DNA of 64,000 bases. Origin: Onchidella celtica (taxonomy: Eukaryota > Mollusca > Gastropoda > Systellommatophora > Onchidiidae). Below the pieces are notes generated by a model that did no database searches, was not told where the DNA came from, and saw only the letters and a list, made by a program, of their open reading frames with translations. Each line of letters starts with the position of its first letter. Position 1 is the stretch's first letter. The stretch covers positions 9,363,944-9,427,943 of the forward strand of contig OZ007571.1 in the NCBI GenBank assembly GCA_963931925.1. Direction: 5' to 3'. The position numbers were made by a program, and so were the translations under genes. Shown in pieces: positions 37,015 through 49,000 of the stretch.

Positions 37015-40000
37015 CTGCAAAAATCAAAGCATGAAAGAAAACAAGTTAAAACTAACTTGACCCCAGTAGCGTATATATGCATTTAGAGTATATCACAGGT
37101 ATTAGCCCATCCGCTGCGCTTTGGAATGATACCAGAGATCTCTCTAGCACGAAGACTGATTTTATATGAATTGTTTAACTACAGACATTTGATAGACACC
37201 TCATTTGTGTCGTTTAGCTAAACAAACAATCTACTGCAACTGAGTGCTTGACTGGATATTTTCAATTGTTTGACTTTCTAAAGTTATGTCATTGTGTTTG
37301 TTACTCAATACAGTTCAAAATTCAGTGAACTGGAGGTGTATGTCTTGTCACTTTTCACCACTGTCAAGAAAGATTTTGTTTTCAACCATTTTTGACTTCT
37401 TTCACACCTTCATAGACACACAACGAAAAGAAAAACACTTCTTGACGCAAAAAATTCTATCTATATTCAATTTTGAAAATATCCAACAAAGATGAAACAA
37501 TTCCATGCATAAATAAAAAAAAGACATCTGCTGTTTTCAAGCTCCTCTAGTTGATTCCAGTATCCAGGGTAGTCGATGAATTAAAAATATGTCACTGTCA
37601 CATTTGACATCCATGGCTTTGAACTATTAATTAACCATCAATTCCAATCTCTTGAAAATTAACAGCTAAAGTAAAAATAGGAAGGGGGGACGACATACCT
37701 GCTTTCAGACTGAATTAGATCATCAACCCTATGGTCCTCAGTGTCTTTTTCTCCTCCATCCCTCTCTCCTTTCTTCCCTTCCACAGCTGAATCAGATTTA
37801 TGGACAGGTGAGGAATCATCTGATTTTTCTTTGTTGCTTTTTGATGATTTTGCTGCATGTGATGAGAGAAACATCTGTATTATCATTACTGTAGTTATCA
37901 GTCTCAAGTTGGCATGCATTCAAGAATCTCGAAGAGCCAATACTTGCATTTGCATTCATTCACTTTTAAATTGCAAGGAGATTACATGCAGAGAAGTGTG
38001 TGGACAGGTTATATGCAGGGAACAAATTATTAAAAATATATTCAAAATTGACATATAATATCATTGGCCTGATGCCATTTTGAACTCAACCTTTTTCTCA
38101 ACAAAAATATTAATGCATCATAGCAATCACTTTCAACAGAAACTAAACGTGATGAACAAACAGTGAAAGACAAAAGGTGAAGATGCTTCCAATCAACTTA
38201 CAGCTCAGTTTCCTGACACTGTAATTCAGATACTATGGTTAAAAAAAATAAGAAATTAGAATGATATTATTTTTAAGACAAAAAATTCATTTCCAAAAAT
38301 GCACCTTGAAACTGGTTGTATGGTTTCTGTATTGTTTGTTCTAAAGTGGGACTTTACAACATACAACTTTTTCTCTTTTTTTTTTTTTCCCCACATTTTC
38401 ACTTTGTTCCAAGCTCTGCTGCAACCCCAAAGATTTTATGTCATTCTAAAAATATTTTCTCTCGTGTGGTCTATACCCCTACTGTCTGGTGAATTTCTGC
38501 ATAGTTTCTTGATTGTTTATTTCTAAAAATGGACGCAAGGCTTTGCCACTTCCAAGTTTTTCTTTCTTTGCCACATTAACTTCACCCTCAGAGAAGCCAA
38601 GTGACAGTCTTAGCCCAGATGTTCTGTATGGGATGAGTGAGCTTCATTCCCATCCTGTAAACTGTAATTCAATCTGTCTCTTTGATTGTGTTTCTTTACA
38701 GTAGTTTGACTTTGGCCCATAGTTTCAGCAAACTTTGGTGTTTGTCATAACAGCAAGCAAGCTACTTCAATGACCTATTCCGAGGTGCTTTGCTGGAAAT
38801 AAGGGTGGATGTAACATGTTGTGTTTCTAACCTTTAACTTTGGCACAAGTTGCCCAACTGCTGAGTCTGGTCAACAGATCAAAGTCCTGAGGGGACAGTC
38901 CACATGACAGGATGAAGTCCTTCCCCAGGTAGGTATCCCAGGTGCATCTATGGTGACAGCAGAGAGCTATCATGATGCCCTCAGGTAACCTAGGATAGAT
39001 GGATGAAAATGAATCATACAAAATGAACAAGTTTCTGACTCGAAGGTGTGAAAGGATTAAAGCTAAAGATTCAATGTAGCTGGAAAGAATACATGAATTG
39101 TGGAAATATGCTTGTCAGTATTGTCTCAAGCAATGATATGTCCAGGGCAACTTTACATGCATTTACTTTTTTCACAAGCATCAAATCCTGCATGACTGCA
39201 AACAGCCCCCACTCTCCCCAAACTTCCACTGTTAACTTGTTCCTAGCTTCACTGCCACTACCACTTGTTCACAACATTTAAGATAGGCTTCAGATAGTCT
39301 CAAGGCTCTCAATGAACATACATGTATACAGTTAAACACATCATTCCTTGTTCAATTGCAAGATTATAAATCATGAAATTCTGTATTATATGAAAGTATT
39401 CAACAGGTATCTACAATATACTTGCATCAATGTAAATTCTTGGTGTCTCCACCATCATCAGCTCACACTGCACGCATAACAAATGTCCAAGCTATGTGCT
39501 GTATATGCCAACACTATGAATGAAAGGGCTTCATAACACACGAAGGTATTTAAAAGAAACAACAAGTTTACTACACTTGTATTTGAGTGAGTTCTTACTG
39601 CCAACACTATCATTAGTTCACTCAGTCAGACTGATCCATGCAAAAAAGTGCGAATCAAATCTGAGAATTTTGATTTAAAAACTGTTTCTGGCTGCCACCT
39701 GCTTCTTTAACTATGCACATCACACAGTGGTTCCTGTAAATATGCATTGATGTTAAAAAGACTTTTGTACCTTTGGTTTACTAATTCCTGTTTCTCCAGC
39801 TTTGGACATTTACATGGGGGTTCTTGTACATCTCCAGATTCTTCACAAAACTGCTTTTTTCCTTCATCAATCTCTGTTCCACTATCACTGTTTATACCAG
39901 TACTGCTACCGATTTCTGCAGTATTGTTAGACCCGCATTTCGTACACTGCTGATCCTGCGTCCTGTTGACCGATGTTGCTGCAAGACCTGACCTTCTGAC

Positions 40001-43000
40001 GAGGGAATCTGACTGACATGGAATTGGTGAGAAGTCTCCTGTAAAGTCTAACTGTGCATCCACTGAGGTGTAAGTCTGTGTTTTCTCTGTCCCGGGACCA
40101 GAGTGGACCCCCGGCTTTTCTCCATCTTCAGATGAAAACTTTTCAGAGGATGATGGGTCTGACATACAGTTTGTTGACGAGGTAGAAAGTGCTGCTGAAG
40201 TTTGATTGCTGTTCAGAGTGGACACTGGTGTGTGCAGTGGTTTATCTCCCAGACTTAAAGTCTCCACTCCACATTTGATGCCCATGTCTGTAGCTCCACC
40301 ACACAAGTGTTTGCCAACCACTACAACAGAGCTAGCTGACCTCAATTCTGGAACTCGTCCTGGGTAAACAACAACAGAAAGTATGAAACAGGGATGTAAA
40401 AAGCCTGCGACAAACTGGAAGGAAACTGTGGGCACTACTCAGATGCCACCAAGTAGATAGATATGTATCCAATTAATCCTACATAACCACAATGCATCCC
40501 TCATGATACTAACATCATCTCACCCTCTCTTTTGCAGAGATCTCCATCATCCTTTTGTAATTGAGAATCAAATAAAGTAGTTGAAAGAATTCACAATAAA
40601 GGAAGTTATTCATTCTTAACTATGATGGAGATCTATTTAGTCCGACGGTAAATCCACTTCACATCATCAGCCAAGCACGAAGTCCCTTTCTGCACCGCCA
40701 TAGTAAATAAGAACTCGGAATTTCTTCACCATGCCTCGCCTCACATGCCCAGTCGACGGCTGTGAGTGGCAATCCCAGGATCTTGATGACACTTTTGCCA
40801 CTGCTTTGACGACCGCACTTCAAATGCATGACAAATACGTGCATCAATCAACACAACAATCCAAGTCCAAGCTCAAGTTGGAACCGCCACTAATAGGCCT
40901 AGGATGTGACCCCGACCAGTGGTCGGCCTTCACGAGACAATGGGATATGTATAAAATAGGCATGACAATCGCCAGCTGCATGATACCCACAGCCCTTTTC
41001 TATTGCTGTAGCCAGGACCTGCGCACTGACATCATGCGTGACATAAGGGGAGATGTGTCCACTATGCCGGAGACAGACCTCTTGGCCGCCATACGCAGAT
41101 TGGCTGTCAAGGAAGAGAGCACTCTGGTTCACCGCATGGAGCTCAACAAGATGGTGCAGTCACCAGGCACAGGCGTACGAACATTCCTGGCAAACCTTAG
41201 AGGACAGGCATCCCTTTGTCAGTACACTGCACGGTGCAAAGAAGCAAATTGCACTCACACGTTTGACTACAGTGATGAGATGATCAAGGACAACCTGATC
41301 AGAGGTATTGCAGACCCAGAAATCCTATCAGACCTCTTGGGAGACCCTAAGACAGACCGGACACTGGAGGAGACGGTCACCTTCATTGCACAAAAGGAAC
41401 AAGGCAAAGCAACCAAGAGTGCCGTAGGTGACTGTTCTGGTGCCATTAGCCACTCCCCTCAACCGCAACAGAAACCGCACCCACCTGTCGGAGGAAAATG
41501 CTGGGCATGTGGCGAGTCCAGCCACGGACCCAAGAACGACCGCAACACAAGAGCTAAACATTGCAGGGCGTGGTCCTTCACATGCACCAGGTGTTCAGTG
41601 AAAGGTCACTACTCATCCTCGTGCAGCAAGTGCGCAACATGCGGCACATGGGGACACAGGGACAAATCATCAAAGTTTTGCAACCAGGGCGCCCACCACA
41701 GAATCGCACCATCCAGTAACCATAAGGAGGATAAGCACAGTAGAACACTTCAAGTTGAAGATGACACTGCAGGATACGTCTTTGATCAACTGTGCACCAC
41801 CTACACAATGGAAAACCCCAAACGCCCGCAGTCACCAAAACCCCTGGAACACCACGTCTTTGACGGACAATGGATAGCTCGACCATCCAAACCACATCCC
41901 GTCTTGACAGTGCAACTGGACCTGGTGCCTGAAGACCATGCCATCCTGGGATTCGGCATGACTGGGACTTCGAGGCTGTCACAGATCGCATTGCCCATGA
42001 TTGCTGACTCTGGTTGTCAAAGTTCCATCATCCCTCTGCGCTCTGCCTTAGCAATGGGGATCAACAGTGCAGACATCATCCCCGTCAAGTTAATCATGCG
42101 TGGTGCGATCAGAGAAGATTTGGGTGTAGAAGGAGCTGTTGTAACACAGGTGACTGTGACAGATGCATCAGGGACCATTAGATCGACAAAACAACTTATG
42201 TATGTGTCCGCCAGGATGGAGAAGGCCTTCCTTTGCAGAGAAGCACTTGTGTCCCTTGGAGCCCTACCACCTAACTTCCCACAAATCCCGGCATCACATC
42301 CCAGTGACTCTGTTGCCTCCGTCGACACCCCTCAGGAACCAAATTGCTCTTGCCCTCGTCGAGGCCAGGAACCACCCCCTATTCCCATGGCACTACCCTC
42401 TGGTCTGACTGCAACAAAGGAGAACATACCAGCTCTCAAAGATTGGTTGATAAATCACTACAATGCCACCACTTTCAATGTTTGTGAACATCAGCCTTTG
42501 CCTATGATGAACTGTGAACCCCTACGCCTCTATGTGGACCCTGACGCCCGACCGGTTGCAGTTCACAAACCCGCCCTAGTACTCATTCACTGGCAGGAGA
42601 AAGTCTTCAACGATCTTGAACGAGATGTCAGATTAGGCGTACTGGAAAAAGTCAGTCCCAACACACCTGTGACATGGTGCTCATGGATGGTGATAACGCC
42701 TAAAACGGATGGCACCCCAAGGAGGACTGTTGACCTACAACCACAGAATCGCCATTCAGTCAGACAGACCCACCATGTATCAAGTCCCTTTCATCTTGCT
42801 GACCGCATCCCACAACATACAAAGAAAACCGTGACCGATGCATGGAATGGTTACCACTCCGTCCCCATCCATGTAGCCGATAGGCATATCACAACGTTCA
42901 TCACACCATGGGGCCGCTACAGGTACAAGGTCGCCCCACAGGGCTTCCTGGCAAGTGGAGATGGCTACACTCAGCGCTTTGATGCAATAATTGCGGATTT

Positions 43001-46000
43001 TCCAAACAAGGTCAAGTGTGTGGATGACACCTGCATGTGGGCTGACTCAATAGCAGAGGCATTCTTCCAGACGTGCCAATGGCTAGACCTGTGCGCTCGC
43101 AATGGCATCACTCTGAATCCAAGAAAGTTCCAGTTTGCTGAGGACACCGTCGAGTTTGCTGGCCTGACTGTCACTCCCACAAACATAAAACCCAGCATGA
43201 AATTCCTGGAATCAATCCAACATTTCCCAACACCAACTGACATCTCAGGCGCCAGAGCTTGGTTTGGCCTGGTCAACCAAGGAGCTTACGCTTTTGCCAA
43301 GACCCAACAGATGAAACCATTCAGGCATCTACTGAAGCCCTCCACGAAATTCCGGTGGACTGATGAGCTTGACACTCTGTTCAAACAGTCCAAAGAAATG
43401 ATCATCAAGGAAATGAAAGAGGGTGTCCGACTGTTTGATCCATCGCTGGCCACTTGCCTCTCAACTGACTGGTCCGTGGATGGCATTGGATTCCTGCTGA
43501 AGCAAAAGCACTGTCAGTGCCCACAAAATACACCAGTGTGCTGTACGGACGGTTGGAAACTTTGTCTAGTGGGCAGCAGATTCACGACGCCAGCTGAAAG
43601 TAGATATGCACCAATTGAAGGGGAGGCCCTCGCTGTAGCCTATGCCCTCAATCAGACACGATACTATGTCCTCGGCTGTTCAAACCTCATTGTGGCCACA
43701 GACCACAAACCCCTGACTCGCATTTTAAATGACAGGTCCTTGACAGAAATCGACAACAGGCGTTTGCTCAACTTGAAAGAAAAGACCCTCGCCTTCAGCT
43801 TCAAAATCATTCATATCCCAGGTGTGAAGAACAAGGGACCAGACGCTGCTTCCCGCTATCCAGCCAAAACTGAGGATGTAAAGCAGTTGCCGGAAGTTGT
43901 TGCAGATTCACTTGCGGAGGATGATGCCACAGTTGCAGCAGCATCAGACACCCTACATTCAGTCTCCAATGTCATCACATGGAACATGATCCAAGATGCC
44001 ACAGCCAGTGATCCAACTCTCAGGCTGCTTACAGAAGTTATCCAAGATGGCTTCACAAACACAAACCAGGATCTGCCCCCAGACTTGCGCCCGTTCCAGC
44101 GATATGCTGACAGCCTTTATTGTGTTGATGGTGTGATCCTTATGGGCCATAGAATTGTCATACCAACATCACTGCGACCAAGCATTCTCACTGCCCTCCA
44201 TGCAGCCCATCAAAGGGTGGGTGCTATGTGTGCAAGGGCAGCGGACTCTGTTTTCTGGCCGCACATCACCACAGACATCACCAGAACCAGGGAAAACTGT
44301 GCGCAGTGTCCCAGAATGGCAAAATCTAACCCCATGCAACCGCCCTGTGACATTACTCCACCAGACTACCCGTTTCAAAGGATTTGTGCAGACTACTTTT
44401 CCTTCAACAATTCAGAGTATGTTGTAATTGTAGACAGATACTCATCATGGCCAATTGTGCACAGGTCCGAGTCCGGAGCAGATGGTTTGATCAAACGCTT
44501 GCGAGAGACATTTGTCACATATGGGATCCCAGAGGAACTGACATCAGATGGAGGGCCACAATTCACTGCGGGGAAGACGCACGATTTCCTTGCATCCTGG
44601 GGAGTCCATCATAGACTCACATCTGTTGCCAACCCACACAGCAATTCCAGAGCTGAAATAGCAGTCAAAACGGTGAAACGCATGCTGACAGACAACACTG
44701 GCTCTACTGGATCACTGGATGTTGACAAATTTCAGCGAGCTATGCTCATTTACAGAAATGCCATCGACCCAGAGACAAAGGCACCTGCCCTCATCCTCTT
44801 CGGCAGACCCATCAGAGATCCAATCCCGATCCCATTGGGCCGATACTGCCCTCACGACACGTGGCAAGAGATTCTGGTCCATAGAGAGAAAGCTTTGGCC
44901 AAACGACACTCTAGGGAACATGAGAAATGGTCAGAGCATACCCAAATCCTACCACCTCTACGGGTTGGGGACCATGTCTATATTCAGAACCTGGTCGGCA
45001 AACACCCTCGAAAATGGGAACGCACTGGTGTCATTGTTGAAGTCCGCCAATTCCACCAATATGTTGTACGTGTTGATGGATCTGGAAGGGTAACACTGCG
45101 TAACCGACAGCACCTGAGGAAATTTACTCCCTTCCACGGAGCGACAGATTCCATTATCAAAGGAATGGCGCCCGTAGCTTCGTCTAACACCCCTGCAAAT
45201 GATACCAGGGATGAACTTCTTGACCCAGCCCCACCAGCTGTTGCGCCACAACCTGCAGAACCTGATCACGCAGATGAGCCTCCACCGACGCCTACGTCCC
45301 CGCCATCAGCACCTCCTCCCACAATGCCGAATGGCACCAACAGTACCAACCCCACAAAGGAACCTGATAAAACCCTGCACAGGGCTTTGACATGACTTCT
45401 CCCCCACAACACGCCTGGACGTTTAGAACAGCAGCCTCTGCGGCCACGGCGTTGCAAACAAACTAACTTCTAACGATATTGCGAAAAACATTTTTAATGT
45501 GTCTACACGACACCCAGTATTATCTTTCAGTTCACGTTATAGATGATTTTGTTTTGTTTTCTTGTTGTTTCCCTTCTCTCTTACTTTTTGTTCCATTTCA
45601 TGATATATAACTTCAACTCTTCTCGTTATGAAACCAGTCCCAGTGCCAGCTTAAGTCAAGCATCAGTTTTACTCGTACCCTCTAAAACTTTCCCCTAGGA
45701 AGGGAGATAGATAGATATGTATCCAATTAATCCTACATAACCACAATGCATCCCTCATGATACTAACAACATCTCACCCTCTCTTTTGCAGAGATCTCCA
45801 TCATCCTTTTCCACGTAACTCATCATAACGTTGGAACTTGATGGGGGGATAGATAACATAACCAAATTGTGCAACTTGAGTTTGTTTTATTACTACACCT
45901 CTATTCACCATGTACCTGATATATCATCCCCTCGTGCTCTATCATAACCATACAGTATATTCAGTCCTATACCACAAAGATTGTGTACCTAAGTTCAAAT

Positions 46001-49000
46001 GTTATGCATTCCACTCGTTTTGTGGAAAAGGATTTCATCCTTTTGTAATTGAGAATCAAATAAAGTAGTTGAAAGAATTCACAATAAAGGAAGTTATTCA
46101 TTCTTAACTACCAAGAACATTTTAAACTAACACAGATGTTTCCAAGTATACTTCATCCCCAGCTATTTGAATTGGAAGTGAAAGGCAACAGACGAAGTAA
46201 TATCCTACACAGAAAGATCACAGTGAGCCTCAGTATTCAGTTTGCCAGATTACGTTAAAACTGCTGACCAATTTGAGGATGGCAGTAAAGATTACTGATG
46301 GATGATGTTAGTCTTTGGGTTCATGATTGCCAGTCCCTTGGATGGAAAAAACAGAAAAAGACGAAGATTTACATCCCGGATGAAAAAAAGAAGACAATTC
46401 ATGTAAAAGAAATGCTCTGGTGGGGACACTTCCTTCTGTTATATATCTTTCCATAAGAAAATGTGAACATGACTTAATGGCTCAATGGCATAACTTGGAA
46501 GAGGGGGGGGGGGGGGGGGCAGCGGGCCGACATCGTCCTTTCATGTTTTCTCATGGAAAGTTAAAATAAAAGGAACTATCCTTTCTGGAGCACTTTCCTA
46601 TGATAAAATTCTTGTATTATTTTCTGCTGAGTAAAGACATCTCTGCCCTATACAAATAACACAACAATGTACTTTTCATAACATATTCCGTTATCAGTAA
46701 TTCTTCATTTACCAAACACCTTTCCTCTCACGTGTAAATATTCACATAAATTATTTTGATATTTATCAAGCACAGGAAAACTTACCTAAACAGAGATCCC
46801 CAATGTCTATCCTGATCCGTTTGAATTTAGATTCATCTCCTTCTAGCTTGTGATAAGAATCCATCTAAAGTGTATGTAATAAAAAAAGACCTTAATAAAA
46901 CTGAAGTAATAAAAAAAAAGAAGAATGCCTAATCGACTGTGTTACTGGATAGAAAGTAATTGAAAATACAGTAAAACCTCGTCATACCGCCAAGTAAGGG
47001 GCAAACAGAAAATTGGCGGTATAACGAGAATGGCGGTACAACGAAAATACCATGCAGAACAAGGGAAATAAGTAATTAACCAACATTGGAGTGGCTAACA
47101 TGTCTAAAATATTGCAGTTATCTCCCTTATCTCTCCACTAGACATAAACCTCCATTGTCATTTTGAAGTTTACATTGCTTTCATTTGTATTTTTTTGTTG
47201 TTGTTTTTTTGTGTTTATGTGTGTTGGAGTTTATTTATTCAGGAAATAGCACCTTAAGAGTAAAAGTATTATGTATTGCAACACGACAAATAATGCTGCA
47301 TTACAATTCAGCAACAAACGTGCGTTGTTTGCATCATACCCCGCGACCGGTATGAACCAGTTGAAGCATCACCTCGCGCGCGCTTAAGTTCGTTCGCAAA
47401 CTCTCTATTGAACTGTGACCCGTCTTTCCCCACTGCATGCCCCATCAGTAGGCCTATCAGGACTTCAAAAGCGAAGACTGTGTAGTAGGATTGGTGTTTG
47501 AGTAACAAGCACAGACTGTGGCGCCAAGTGATGTTCCGACTGTTAGCTGGATTTAGGTAGATGTGGGGAGTGGGGGTTAAATTTACGTTGGCACCATAAC
47601 GAGCAATATTTACTATACTCAAGTTACGAATGTAGCAGTCTAACTGTTGGCGGATGGCGGTATAACCAGATTTTTAGTGACTTTGTCTAGGTGTCAGATC
47701 CGTACCATGGCGATATGGCGGTATGTGGGAATGGCGGTATAACGGGTGGCGGTATAGCGAGGTTTTACTGTAATCCTAAATCAGAATTTGAAGACTGAAG
47801 GGACTAAAAACTTACCTTAGTTGTAAACAGACACACAGAAATAATATGTGTGTGTGCCTGAAGAAAGGTCCCAGTTGTCGGAAGAGCTATTTTTGAGCTA
47901 GGGGGTGAAAAGGTCGAAAAAGTCGTGCCTAGTCGGAAATGTACTTCTAGCAGAAAACACAAGTTTAACCATTTCTAAATAGCATATGAAAAGGATTTTT
48001 GGAATATTTTATGTTTAAATATTATTTTATTAATTATCTGTACAACATGTGACTCTTCAGGAAGTAATATTGGAGTGATTGTTGCTAGGGGACCGTGGAC
48101 TAATTACAAAGCCGTTATAAGATAATACTGAGTAGTGTTCACTGCTCATCTATAGTTTACCGTGTAACATGCCACGGTCCCCTAAAAACAGCCAAGTTGG
48201 AAGTTTTTTGGATCTTGTTAGGAGAGCGCAGCATTTTACATAGAAAGCTAGAGCTGAGCAGTGAACAAAACTCGGTAGTTTCCCTATTTGCCTTTATAAT
48301 AAAACTACGCTCCCCCAACAATATCCAAAAAGTCTGTCATGGGAGAGAGCTGTTAAAGCTGTTTTTCTCAAAAGTTTGTTTTTGCCCTGTCTTACAAAAT
48401 GTGTCATATCTTCAAAACTACTTAAGATATTGGAAAAAATTTAAAAGCACCGTGTTCAGCATTGAATTTTCTAGAAGAATATGCCCTGTTCTCAAAATCC
48501 AAAATTTGCGACAATCGGGACCTTTCTCCAGGCACACACACATATATGTGAGTGTGCATGAGAAAACCCACAATATGTCGACAGAGCTGATTTTGAGAAA
48601 AACGGCTTTGAAGTGAAAACATGGGTCCGACACAAACTTCCAACTTGGCTGTTGTTTTGGGGACCGTGGCATGTTCCAGGGTAAACTGTAGACGAGCAGT
48701 GAACACTACTCACTATGATCTCTATAAAGGCTTTCTAATTAGACTATGGTCTCCTAACAAGATCCAAAAACTTCCGACTTGGCTGTTGTTTAGGGGACCG
48801 TGGTATGTTACAGGGTAAACTGTAGATGAGCAGTGAACACTACTCAGTATGATCTCTATAACGGCTTAGTTATTAGACTACGGTCTCCTAACAGCAATCA
48901 CTCCAATATTAATGGGTCAATTAGCTATTGCCACTTTTAGGATTAAATGCCGTTTTCTCAAAATCTTGTTTTAGAGGGGTCACTCACTTCAATTTATCAG

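Larger units (their letters stand above)
40454..46110 (+). mobile_element. Ty3/gypsy LTR retrotransposon in TRMT13 intron 9, antisense to the gene
   Basis: The element carries LTRs at 40454-40622 and 45708-46110 and a single 1,554-codon gag-pol ORF. The 5-bp target duplication ccaag lies at 40449-40453 and 46111-46115. The LTRs differ at one base over the shared 169 bp, so insertion is young. The 5' LTR lacks 234 bp. A purine-rich tract (aggaagggaga) precedes the 3' LTR. A primer-binding site was not recognised. The 5' edge lies 90 bp upstream (in gene direction) of the exon 10 acceptor. Confidence 0.95.
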
